45,635 nucleotides of DNA, taken from contig JAICXO010000003.1 of NCBI GenBank assembly GCA_025980335.1, positions 1 through 45,635 of the forward strand. Direction: 5' to 3'. The DNA comes from Sphingomonas sp. GTDB taxonomy: Bacteria; Pseudomonadota; Alphaproteobacteria; Sphingomonadales; Sphingomonadaceae. Both the position numbers and the translations under genes were made by a program. The notes under the pieces were generated by a model, which saw nothing but the letters and a program-made list of their open reading frames with translations, had not been told where the DNA came from and ran no database searches. The stretch's first letter is position 1. Every line of letters begins with the position of its first letter. Shown piece by piece: positions 24,092 to 32,490 of this stretch.

Positions 24092-25710
24092 CGATAGGTC
24101 CCCATGCGCACCTTGAGCAGCACGGGCTGCGTGAGGTTTAGTCCGTAGTCGGTCTGGTCGCCGTTCCAGCGGCGTTTCATCGCCCACCGGCCGTTCTCGA
24201 ACGTGCCTTCCTCGACGTCGAGGAACTGGACGTTGTCGCCACCTGCCGGCTTGTCGACCGCGAACTTCAACCGGAGGTCGGCTCCCGCCACGAGGAATTC
24301 GTCGGGACCGAGCTGGACGACCGCGGCGCCGCCGACCGGAAGCTCCTTGTTCGGGTTCGGCGGCATGTCGATCCACGTCCAGTCGCGCTCGCCGAACGAC
24401 CACATCCCGTACATTGCGCTAATCTTCCACCGTCCCATCACCTGCGACTGGTCGGAGCCGTCTTTGGGCTTGGCGAAGCCGATCGTCGGATGCTCGAACG
24501 CGAGGCGTGCCCAGTCGCGGTCGATCGGCGCCAGCAGCCGGTAATTGCGCGCGAACGCTTCGATGGTGTCGTGGTCGAGCTGCTTCGCGCCGAGCGGGAA
24601 GTTGGAATAGCCGGTCGCGTCCATGCCGAACGGCGACCAGCCGATCGCGCCGTTACCGAGCGCCAGCCACAGGAAGCGGGCGTAGGCGACGTCGTTGCCG
24701 GTCTCGGGAACGAACAATGCGTTGTCCGGCCGGCGGTAGTCGCCGAGCCACGCCGCATATTTGGCATAATCGCGGTCGTAGATGTCGGGCGCTTCGACCG
24801 CGACGTGCGGCGCCGCGGCCTTCCAGATGTCGATGACGTTCCAGTTCGGCCCGCCGCTCGCGCCGTACTGGGCGCCCTCTTCCTTGAACGGGTCACTGAG
24901 CGCTGCGTTGACGTATATCGGAAGGTCGAGCTCGGCCTGCCCCGCGGCGGCGACCTGGTCGACGTAGCGCGCGGTGACCCAGGCATTGAACGCCTGATCG
25001 GCCTTCCAGCCGTACACCTGCGCCCAGGTGCCGCTCTTGTGGATCTTGCGCGCGAGCTGGGCAGGGATCGGCTGCGCGAACAGCCGGTTGGCTTCAGGCG
25101 AGAAATCGCGCGCGGAGCCGTAGCTGCCGGTCTCGTTCTCGACCTGGACCATGATGACGGTGTGCTGCGGATCGATGTCGCGGATGTGCCGCATCAGCGC
25201 GGCGAAGGCGCGGCTGTCCGCCTGGAGCGTCGAGCTCGCGAGCGGCGTCAGCACGTAATGCGTCTTGCTGTCCTTGGTCATCATGCGCGTGAAGCGCTTC
25301 GTGTCCGACTTGACCCATTCGGGCGCGTAGCCCGGGGACGTGTTCTTGAACGCGCCGAACCACAGCAGGACGAGACTCACGTTATGCTGGCGTGCTTGCG
25401 GAATGAGCGCGTCGACCCAGGAGAAATCGAACCTGCCTTCGATCGGTTCGATCTGTTCCCATGCGACGGGGATCTCGACGGTGTTGGCGTGAAGCTCGTC
25501 GATCACCGGCCAGACCTCGGGCAGCATTGCCGGATAGTTGCTGCTGTTGTTGGTCTGCGCCCCGAGCATCAGGAACGGCTGCCCGTCGACCAGCAGCGCG
25601 TGCTTGCCGTTCGCTTCGATCACCCGTGGAAGCGGTGAGGCTTCCGCGAATAGCGACGCGGGCGCCAGCAGCAGCAAGGCTCCGATCACAAGCGCGCGCA
25701 AGCTTCGCAT
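24088..25710 (-). CDS. GH35 beta-galactosidase with DUF5597-type C-terminal domain
   Basis: A 540-aa exported enzyme (signal MRSLRALVIGALLLLAPASLFA). It carries the GH35 catalytic pair: acid/base Glu193 in MVQVENETGSYG and the likely nucleophile Glu336 in FVPETGND. The C-terminal about 150 residues (GRWKISAMYGMWSF to LKVRMGTYR) match the DUF5597 region that accompanies GH35 enzymes such as Bgl35A of Cellvibrio japonicus, which removes galactose from xyloglucan oligosaccharides. GGGGAGA precedes the ATG at 25710. It is co-transcribed with the GH31 gene and faces the GH27 gene across a shared operator. Confidence 0.88.
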   Translation of the reverse strand: MRSLRALVIGALLLLAPASLFAEASPLPRVIEANGKHALLVDGQPFLMLGAQTNNSSNYPAMLPEVWPVIDELHANTVEIPVAWEQIEPIEGRFDFSWVDALIPQARQHNVSLVLLWFGAFKNTSPGYAPEWVKSDTKRFTRMMTKDSKTHYVLTPLASSTLQADSRAFAALMRHIRDIDPQHTVIMVQVENETGSYGSARDFSPEANRLFAQPIPAQLARKIHKSGTWAQVYGWKADQAFNAWVTARYVDQVAAAGQAELDLPIYVNAALSDPFKEEGAQYGASGGPNWNVIDIWKAAAPHVAVEAPDIYDRDYAKYAAWLGDYRRPDNALFVPETGNDVAYARFLWLALGNGAIGWSPFGMDATGYSNFPLGAKQLDHDTIEAFARNYRLLAPIDRDWARLAFEHPTIGFAKPKDGSDQSQVMGRWKISAMYGMWSFGERDWTWIDMPPNPNKELPVGGAAVVQLGPDEFLVAGADLRLKFAVDKPAGGDNVQFLDVEEGTFENGRWAMKRRWNGDQTDYGLNLTQPVLLKVRMGTYR

Positions 25711-25741
25711 GATTCTCCCCTCCGCGGTTTGCATTGCCGGT

Positions 25742-25755
25742 TGGTAGCGCTAACG
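25742..25755. promoter_or_regulatory. LacI-type operator between GH35 and GH27 genes
   Basis: TGGTAGCGCTAACG, core GGTAGCGCTAAC, lies in the 77-bp gap between divergent GH35 and GH27 starts. It matches the perfect palindrome before the TonB receptor except for the last bases of the right arm. One bound repressor could control both directions. Confidence 0.75.
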
Positions 25756-25787
25756 CAAGAGCCGAACGGAAGCGAAAGGGGAGGGGA

Positions 25788-26999
25788 ATGGCTCGTTTGC
25801 TCGCGTCGCTCATTGTGATCCTGATGGCAGCGGGATTCTGTTCCACGGCCGCGCTCGGCGAGACCACTCAGGAGGTCGTCAACAAGGCGCCCAACGGTCT
25901 CGCGCTCACGCCGCCGATGGGCTGGAACAGCTGGAACAAGTTCGCCTGCGACGTGAACGAGCGGACGGTCCGCGACACGGCCGACGCCATGGTCTCCTCG
26001 GGCATGCGCGACGCGGGCTATCAATATGTCGTGATCGACGACTGCTGGCAGGGCCCGCGCGACGCAAACGGCTTCATCACTGCCGACGCGAAGAAATTTC
26101 CGTCGGGGATCAAGGCGCTCGCCGACTACGTCCATTCGCGCGGGCTGAAGTTCGGAATCTATTCGGATGCGGGGCGGCTGACCTGCGGTGGCCGGCCGGC
26201 GAGCCAAGGCCACGAATATCAGGACGCGATCACCTACGCGCGCTGGGGTGTCGATTATCTGAAATACGACTGGTGCAGCACCGGCGATCGCAATGCGCAG
26301 GAGGCCTATGCGGTGATGGCCGATGCATTGCGTGCAAGCGGCCGTCCGATCGTCTTCTCGATGTGCGAATGGGGCACCGCCAAGCCGTGGCTTTGGGCGA
26401 AGAACACCGGCAATCTTTGGCGCACCACGGGCGATATTTTCGACAGCTTCGCGACCAAGGACCCGAAGCGCGACTGGGCGCATACGGTACTCCAGATCGT
26501 CGACTTGAATGAGCCGCTGTGGCCGTTCGCAGGGCCCGGGCACTGGAACGACCCCGACATGCTCGAGGTGGGAAACGGCGGGATGAGCCCGACCGAATAT
26601 CGCGCGCACTTTTCGCTTTGGGCGATGATGGCTGCGCCGCTGATGGCCGGCAACGATGTCGCGCACATGGACGATACGACGAAGTCGATCCTGCTCAACA
26701 AGGACGTGATCGCAGTCGACCAGGACACGCTCGGACAGCAGGGCCATCGCGCGTGGAAGGACGGCGACAGCGAGGTTTGGGTGAAGCCGCTCTCGGGCGG
26801 CGCCAAGGCGCTGCTGCTGCTCAACCGCGGCGAGACTCCGGTGACGATCCGCGCGAGCGCCGATCAGCTCGGCTGGCCGGCTGGCGTTCGCGCCACTGTC
26901 CGCGACCTGTGGGCGCACAAGGACCTCGGCCGCTGGACCGGTTCGATCGAAGCGACGGTCGAACCGCACGGCGTCGCGATGTTCAGGGTCGCTCCCTAG
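25788..26999 (+). CDS. GH27 alpha-galactosidase, exported
   Basis: A 403-aa enzyme with a signal peptide (MARLLASLIVILMAAGFCSTAALG). GH27 hallmarks: LALTPPMGWNSWNKF, YQYVVIDDCWQ, the nucleophile Asp161 in DYLKYDWCS, and GHWNDPDMLEVGNGG containing the acid/base Asp. A small C-terminal beta-domain ends FRVAP. It removes alpha-1,6-galactose from galactomannan or galactoglucomannan in the periplasm. GGGGAGGGGA precedes the ATG at 25788; the track start 25734 adds residues ahead of the signal. Its stop overlaps that of the convergent GH5 gene by 4 bp. Confidence 0.92.
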   Translation: MARLLASLIVILMAAGFCSTAALGETTQEVVNKAPNGLALTPPMGWNSWNKFACDVNERTVRDTADAMVSSGMRDAGYQYVVIDDCWQGPRDANGFITADAKKFPSGIKALADYVHSRGLKFGIYSDAGRLTCGGRPASQGHEYQDAITYARWGVDYLKYDWCSTGDRNAQEAYAVMADALRASGRPIVFSMCEWGTAKPWLWAKNTGNLWRTTGDIFDSFATKDPKRDWAHTVLQIVDLNEPLWPFAGPGHWNDPDMLEVGNGGMSPTEYRAHFSLWAMMAAPLMAGNDVAHMDDTTKSILLNKDVIAVDQDTLGQQGHRAWKDGDSEVWVKPLSGGAKALLLLNRGETPVTIRASADQLGWPAGVRATVRDLWAHKDLGRWTGSIEATVEPHGVAMFRVAP

Positions 27000-28327
27000 A
27001 CCTTCACCGCGCTCGCATAGTCGCGGATCACCGCTTGCGTCGACCTGTCGACGTCGAACACGCTGTACCAGCCTTGCGGCTCGTGCGGCGGGTCGCCGAC
27101 GTAACTGGTATCGCTGCGGCGGAAATGGTGATCGGGATGCTGCGCCCGGCCTTCACCGCCCCACGCCCAGAAATTGCAGCCTTGCAGCGGCCCGCCGGAG
27201 TGGACGCTGTCGAGCACGGCGGCGTAAATCAGCTGATAGAAGCGGTCCTTGTACGTCGTCGGCGTGCCCGGCTCGAAGCTCCCGTGGTCGCGGGGGAAAC
27301 CGAACTCCTCGATCACCAGCGGCTTGTTCAGCCCGCGTGCGATGCCGAGCTGCTGCGCGATATAGTCTCGGGTGTTCTTCTCGACGGTCGGCCAGGTGCC
27401 GGGAAGGTCCTTCGGGTTGGCCCAGCTCCAGTTCTGCGGCCAGATGTGGGCGGTCACGTAATCGACCGACGGCGAGCGGTGCGCGTCAACGACGCACTGC
27501 GCATCGTTGAGGCATCCCTGAGTGCCCTCGCTCCCGGTCGAGACGAGGTGGTTGCGGTCGATGGACTTGATCAACCGCGCGGAGCCGTCGATCCACGCGA
27601 GATAGGCCTTCATGTGCTTGCGCCCGATCTCGTCACCTCCGCCCGGTCGCGGCTCGTTGGCGAGTTGCCAGGCCATGATCGCCGGATCGTCGCGGTACAG
27701 GCGCCCCGTAACCGTGTTGCGGCGCCCCACTACCGCGCGCACGTAATCGTCGAACATCCGCACGGCGGCGGCATGGCCGTAGAACTCGGAGCTCATGTCC
27801 GCGAACTCGGGCCAGGGGTGCGCCGGGTCGTTCATGTTGATGTAGCGGCCGCCGTTGGTCCAATAGAGATAGGTCATCATGCCCCCGGACCACTCCCAGA
27901 AGTTGGTCAGGTAAATGACCGCCGTCATCCCGCGCTTACCCATCTCTGCGAGCGCATGGTCCAGGCCTCTGAGCAGCGTCTCGTTGAAATGGCTGGTACG
28001 GTTGCGAAACGTCGGCCGGACCGAATTCTTGAGCGGCGAGAATTCGCTGCTTCCGAGGATGCGGATGTTGTTGATTCCGAGTGCTGCCAGCCGATCGAGC
28101 TCGCGCTTCAGCCGGTCGCGGTTTCCGATCGGTGCGTCGGCTCCCAGGTAGGCCGCGTACCACATGTTCGTTCCGGCGACGCGAAATGGTGCGGCACCGT
28201 TGACGAAACGGGCTCCGCTCGTGCGCACAAAGTGCGGGGGCCGCGATGGAGCCGCCAGCGCACCGGCCGCGCCGACCACTGCCGACGCTCCGACAAGCAA
28301 GTCGCGCCTGGTGATTTCCACAGCCAT
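26996..28327 (-). CDS. GH5 endo-beta-mannanase-type glycosidase, Tat-exported
   Basis: A 443-aa product with a twin-arginine signal (MAVEITRRDLLVGASAVVGA). The (beta/alpha)8 barrel has the GH5 acid/base Glu in MAWQLANEPRPGG and the nucleophile Glu in PLVIEEFGFPRD. FRVAGTNMWYAAYLG and the long insertions resemble the GH5 subfamily 7 mannanases. It should cut beta-1,4-mannan backbones, with GH27 removing galactose branches. The ATG at 28327 follows GGGAGGG; the track start 28510 would cross the operator. A LacI-type site at 28379-28392 lies 51 bp upstream. The subfamily is judged by eye; a glucanase role cannot be excluded. Confidence 0.85.
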   Translation of the reverse strand: MAVEITRRDLLVGASAVVGAAGALAAPSRPPHFVRTSGARFVNGAAPFRVAGTNMWYAAYLGADAPIGNRDRLKRELDRLAALGINNIRILGSSEFSPLKNSVRPTFRNRTSHFNETLLRGLDHALAEMGKRGMTAVIYLTNFWEWSGGMMTYLYWTNGGRYINMNDPAHPWPEFADMSSEFYGHAAAVRMFDDYVRAVVGRRNTVTGRLYRDDPAIMAWQLANEPRPGGGDEIGRKHMKAYLAWIDGSARLIKSIDRNHLVSTGSEGTQGCLNDAQCVVDAHRSPSVDYVTAHIWPQNWSWANPKDLPGTWPTVEKNTRDYIAQQLGIARGLNKPLVIEEFGFPRDHGSFEPGTPTTYKDRFYQLIYAAVLDSVHSGGPLQGCNFWAWGGEGRAQHPDHHFRRSDTSYVGDPPHEPQGWYSVFDVDRSTQAVIRDYASAVKV

Positions 28328-28378
28328 CGGTCCCTCCCCGTTTGCCCGGAGGCTATTCGACCAGACGCGGCCGACGCA

Positions 28379-28392
28379 AGATAGCGCTAACA
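28379..28392. promoter_or_regulatory. LacI-type operator upstream of GH5 gene
   Basis: AGATAGCGCTAACA (minus strand TGTTAGCGCTATCT) shares the TAGCGCTA core with the other sites and is 51 bp before the GH5 start. Outer arms match imperfectly, so binding may be weaker. Confidence 0.65.
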
Positions 28393-28619
28393 TCGAAGGC
28401 TGAATGTCGGCCGCTCGACATGCGTATCCATACCTGTTGCCGCCGCGCAACGCATCTCCGTGAATCGCACGGGATTCGAGCGGCCGATTGACTGCTGTTG
28501 AACTTTGCATACGAATGCATGCTGCTCACGAAAGTGGGCGGGGAGAGTTGCGACATCAAAGGCCCAGCCGCCGCTGAAGCATAAAGATATGCAATGCGGC
28601 GCTTGTCTCAGGCCGCCAT

Positions 28620-28633
28620 TGGTAGCGCTACCA
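28620..28633. promoter_or_regulatory. LacI-type operator upstream of the TonB-dependent receptor
   Basis: TGGTAGCGCTACCA is a perfect 14-bp palindrome 48 bp before the receptor ATG, inside its leader or promoter. It is the best copy of the site family in this window and likely the main control point of uptake. Confidence 0.8.
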
Positions 28634-28681
28634 CTCCGCTCGACTCGGGGGCCCCGGGAACGGGTTCGAGGGGAGAAAATT

Positions 28682-31600
28682 ATGTTCGGATGCTCGGCAC
28701 GGACTGCGCGTGTGTTGCGCTGTGGTGCATCGACGATGGTTCTCGGCGCAGCATTGCTGCAGGCCAATCCCGCGTTCGCGCAGGATCAGGATCAACCTGC
28801 CGCGAAACCGCTCAGCGGGTCGACCAGCCCCAACGCGTCGAAAACTCCAGCCAGCGCGCCCGACAAGAGCACGATCATCGTCACCGGCACGCGACGCGCC
28901 CTGCGCACGTCGCAGCAGATCAAGAAGAACGCCGACACGGTGGTCGACTCGATCACTGCTACGGACATCGGCGCATTCCCCGACAAGTCCGTCGCCGAGG
29001 CGCTCCAGCGGGTTCCGGGCATCACCGTCAACCGCTTCGCCGCGACCAGCGACACGGCCCACTTCTCGGCCGAGCCGTCGGGCGTCATCATCCGCGGCCT
29101 TCCGCAGGTGCGCTCCGAATTCAACGGCCGCGATACGTTCAGCGCGAACAGCAGCCGCGGCCTCGACTGGACAGATGTGACGCCGGAGCTCCTCGCCGGC
29201 GTCGACGTCTACAAGAACCAGACCGCCGACATGATCGAGGGCGGGATCGCCGGCACTGTCGATTTGCGCACGCGCGTGCCGTTCGACGCTCCGGGCCAGC
29301 TGATCCAGATCGGCGCGCGCGCCAACTACGGCGACCTGTCGAAGAAATGGACGCCCGATCTCAACGGCTTCTACAGCAACCGCTGGCAGACCGGGATCGG
29401 CGAATTCGGAATCATGGGCGATATCGCCTATTCGCACGTGAACACGCTGTCGCAGGGCATCCAGTACGGCCGCACGGCGATCGTCACCAACGGTCAGCCG
29501 GATTGGCCGACGACGGCCTACTTCCCCGCCTCGATCGAGTTCCTGAACACGGAATATGACCGCAAGCGCTACGGCATTTCAGCTGCCGCGCAGTGGAAGA
29601 GCAACAGCGGCAAGATCATCGCAACCGGCCAATATCTGCGCTCGCTCTACAAGAACGCGTGGAAGGAACGGAACTTCGGCGACTGGAACCTCGGTCCCGA
29701 TCTCTACGGCTACAACGTCCGCACCATCATTGAAGGTCCGCTGAACGGACCCGGCAACCTCAGCGGCCGCGTTCCGGTCGTGATGCCCGGCACGCCCGAC
29801 TTCACCTTCGATTCGAACGGCAACTTCCAGAGCGGGACGGTCGGTCGCGACGGCAGCAACTTCTGGTGGGGCGCTCCGCCGAACTGGAATGGGGCCGGCT
29901 CGCCTCCTGCGCCAGGCATCAACGTCGGCTACGGCGTCAATGACCAGGGCCAGCCGATGTTCAACTCGTGCATCCCCGGCGACACGCAGGCGATCGGTTG
30001 CGTCTACGGCCCGAATGGGAACGCGGTCTATCCGCCCGAAGTCGGCACCGGCAGCCGAATCAACCAGAACCGCGACATGACCGAGGACGCGGCGCTGAAC
30101 GTGAAGTGGAATCCGACCGAGGACCTCCACTTCAACTTCGACGGTCAGTACGTGAAATCGAAGGTCGACAATTACGACCTTTCGGTCGAGTTTCGTTCGT
30201 TCGCCAATGTCGCCCTCGACGCGACCGGCGATCTTCCCAGGATCACGCTCAGCGATCCGACCAACGTCAACCAGTCAGCCGGCGGCCTGTCCAACCCGGA
30301 CAACTGGTATTTGCGTTCGGTCCAGGACCACCTCGAGAACAGCAACGGGCGCGAGCTCGCGTTCCGCGGCGACGGCGAGTGGGATTTGCACGGCGACTGG
30401 CTCAACAGCCTCAAGTTCGGCGGCCGCTACTCGGATCGCAAGCAGCTGGTGCAGTGGAGCACCTACAACTGGCAGAACGTCGCCAACACCTGGACCGACT
30501 GCGATCCCAGCGGTTCCGGCACTAACCCGCACCCGTATTGGAATCTCGACAGCACCGACATCGGCGGCGTCTGCGGTCAGACCGGCGAGGTCTTCAAGGG
30601 CTATCCTGCCGGTTTCTACGAGGTCGCGCCGTTCGGCTCGAACTTCTTCGGCGGGACGCTCGGCAAGTTCCCGTTCGTTCCATTCAGCTTCCTCGATGCG
30701 CACAAGGCTGACCTGTTCAGCCAGGAACTGACCGGCGTCGGCACCTTCATTCCGATCTGTCAGCGAAACGGACAGTTCCCGACTGTCGCGACGGAGCTGC
30801 CCAACAGCTGTTTCTCGCCAGACGAAATCGACAAGGTCGACGAGACCACCAAGGCTGCGTACGCGATGATCAAGTTCGGCGGCCCCGACGCGATGCTCGG
30901 CGGGCTCAAGATCAGTGGCAACCTCGGGCTCAGGTATGTCGAGACGAAGGACGTAAGCTCGGGCGCGGTCCGTTATGCGACTGTCGCCGGCAATCCTGCT
31001 CTTTGTCCGCCCACTCCGCTCGTGCCGGGCGGCCTGACAGGCACCGGCGTGCTCGATACGTCTCATGGTCAGCCGACGGGGGCGCCGTGGCCGGCGTTCT
31101 GCTACCTTTCACCCCAAGACATCGCTTTCGCGAGCGGCGGCGGCGCGGAGAGCACGGCCAATAACAGCTTCCACAACTTCCTGCCCAGCTTCAACCTGCG
31201 AGTCGACTTCTCGCCGAAGTGGCTGATCCGCTTCGCAGTTTCCAAGGCGATCTCGCGGCCCGACATGGGCTTCCTGAAGAACTACATGGGCCTGAGCATG
31301 AGCTTGCCGAACGGCAACGATCTCACCGACACGCGGTGGATCCTGGGTCCGGACGGCAAGCCGATCGGCGTCAATCCGACTTATACGGCGAGCGCCTACA
31401 ACCCGTACCTGAAGCCGACCAGCGCATGGCAGTACGACGTCTCGCTCGAGAATTATTTCGGAAGCGTCGGACAGTTCAGCGTCGCCGCCTTCTACAAGAA
31501 GTTCGACGATTACATTCAGTATGGCATCTTCAACGTCGACGTGACCAACGGCGGCACGACCCGCACCGTCCAGGTGACAGGTCCGGCGAACGGCAAGGGC

Positions 31601-32356
31601 GCGACGATCAAGGGCGTCGAGGTCGATTACCAGCGCTTCTTCGACTTCCTGCCCGGCGTGTTCAGCGGGCTCGGCATCCAGGCGAACGCTACCTACGTGA
31701 AGAATAGCGGAGTTCCGAATGCGAACCTCACTCCGGTGGGCGCGAACGGACAGACGACCAATGCGGGCAATGCCGGCACGGCGCTCGATCCAGGGACGCT
31801 CGAGGGCCTTTCGAAGTGGACTTACAATCTCGTCGGCATGTACGAGAAGGGCAGGGTCTCGGCCCGCGTCGCGTACAACTGGCGCTCGAAGTATCTGGTC
31901 ACTGCGGTCGACTGCTGCGTCTATCTGCCCGTGTGGCAGGAGGGCGCTGGGTTCCTCGATGCGTCGATCCGATACCGGCTGACCAATTCCATCGAGTTGA
32001 GCATCGAAGGCACCAACCTGCTCAACACGAAGACGAAGCTGCTGCAGCAGGTGGCCGACAAGGACAGCGACATCAACGGCGACGGGGTTCCGGACGGCAA
32101 GGTCGTCCTGACGCCGAACGCCTACTTCCAGAACGACCGGCGCCTGATCCTCGGCGTCCGCTGGAAGATGGCAGGTGGCGAAGCGCCGCCGCCGCCGCCG
32201 CCGCCGCTTCTGCCGCCTCCGCCGCCGCCGATGGCACCGGCGACGCAGACCTGCGCAGACGGATCGGTGATCCTGGCGACGGCTGTATGCCCGGCTCCGC
32301 CGCCTCCGCCGCCGCCACCACCGGCGGCGTCCACGTCGGGAGAGCGCGGGCTCTAG
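28682..32356 (+). CDS. TonB-dependent outer-membrane receptor, glycan-locus type, with Pro-rich C-terminal tail
   Basis: A 1224-aa receptor. The signal peptide ends ANPAFAQ; a Ser/Pro/Asp-rich linker leads to the TonB-box/plug region (STIIVTGTRRALRTSQQIKKNADTVVDSI, then ALQRVPGITVNR and GVIIRGLPQVRSEFNG). A long 22-strand barrel follows, with the usual end strand NDRRLILGVRWKM. It lacks the signalling (STN) domain. After the barrel comes an unusual about 55-residue tail of two poly-Pro runs flanking TCADGSVILATAVCP. It imports oligosaccharides using TonB energy; its neighbours suggest mannan, xyloglucan or xylan fragments. Start at 28682 on GAGGGGAGA and the signal peptide. Confidence 0.93.
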   Translation: MFGCSARTARVLRCGASTMVLGAALLQANPAFAQDQDQPAAKPLSGSTSPNASKTPASAPDKSTIIVTGTRRALRTSQQIKKNADTVVDSITATDIGAFPDKSVAEALQRVPGITVNRFAATSDTAHFSAEPSGVIIRGLPQVRSEFNGRDTFSANSSRGLDWTDVTPELLAGVDVYKNQTADMIEGGIAGTVDLRTRVPFDAPGQLIQIGARANYGDLSKKWTPDLNGFYSNRWQTGIGEFGIMGDIAYSHVNTLSQGIQYGRTAIVTNGQPDWPTTAYFPASIEFLNTEYDRKRYGISAAAQWKSNSGKIIATGQYLRSLYKNAWKERNFGDWNLGPDLYGYNVRTIIEGPLNGPGNLSGRVPVVMPGTPDFTFDSNGNFQSGTVGRDGSNFWWGAPPNWNGAGSPPAPGINVGYGVNDQGQPMFNSCIPGDTQAIGCVYGPNGNAVYPPEVGTGSRINQNRDMTEDAALNVKWNPTEDLHFNFDGQYVKSKVDNYDLSVEFRSFANVALDATGDLPRITLSDPTNVNQSAGGLSNPDNWYLRSVQDHLENSNGRELAFRGDGEWDLHGDWLNSLKFGGRYSDRKQLVQWSTYNWQNVANTWTDCDPSGSGTNPHPYWNLDSTDIGGVCGQTGEVFKGYPAGFYEVAPFGSNFFGGTLGKFPFVPFSFLDAHKADLFSQELTGVGTFIPICQRNGQFPTVATELPNSCFSPDEIDKVDETTKAAYAMIKFGGPDAMLGGLKISGNLGLRYVETKDVSSGAVRYATVAGNPALCPPTPLVPGGLTGTGVLDTSHGQPTGAPWPAFCYLSPQDIAFASGGGAESTANNSFHNFLPSFNLRVDFSPKWLIRFAVSKAISRPDMGFLKNYMGLSMSLPNGNDLTDTRWILGPDGKPIGVNPTYTASAYNPYLKPTSAWQYDVSLENYFGSVGQFSVAAFYKKFDDYIQYGIFNVDVTNGGTTRTVQVTGPANGKGATIKGVEVDYQRFFDFLPGVFSGLGIQANATYVKNSGVPNANLTPVGANGQTTNAGNAGTALDPGTLEGLSKWTYNLVGMYEKGRVSARVAYNWRSKYLVTAVDCCVYLPVWQEGAGFLDASIRYRLTNSIELSIEGTNLLNTKTKLLQQVADKDSDINGDGVPDGKVVLTPNAYFQNDRRLILGVRWKMAGGEAPPPPPPPLLPPPPPPMAPATQTCADGSVILATAVCPAPPPPPPPPPAASTSGERGL

Positions 32357-32388
32357 CGGCGACACTCGCAACTGATGCTGCCTGAAGG

Positions 32389-32421
32389 GGGTGTCGCTTC
32401 CAACGAAGCGGCACCCTTTTT
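32389..32421 (+). terminator. Rho-independent terminator after the TonB receptor
   Basis: GGGTGTCGCTTC and GAAGCGGCACCC pair at 11 of 12 positions around CAAC, then TTTTT. It separates the receptor from the halogenase genes, which begin 70 bp later, so those may be expressed by read-through or from their own promoter. Confidence 0.8.
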
Positions 32422-32490
32422 CATCCCCGGAGGGGTGACGGCGCGGCGGTTCTACAGTAGCGCCAGGCTCGCTGGCAGCATGGACGGGAC

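Larger units (their letters stand above)
28328..28681. other. 354-bp divergent control region between GH5 and the TonB receptor
   Basis: No gene here. The region carries two LacI-type sites (28379-28392 near GH5 and 28620-28633 near the receptor), a short dyad ATGTCG/CGACAT near 28404, and a possible receptor promoter TTGACT (28488) with a weak -10 near 28510. The ribosome-binding site GAGGGGAGA lies before 28682. Promoter positions are uncertain. Confidence 0.5.

Noticed and set aside
24092-24403. 104-residue N-terminal extension of the GH31 ORF
   Set aside because: It lies inside the GH35 gene in another frame and precedes a proper signal peptide at 24091; Arg-rich and without family match.
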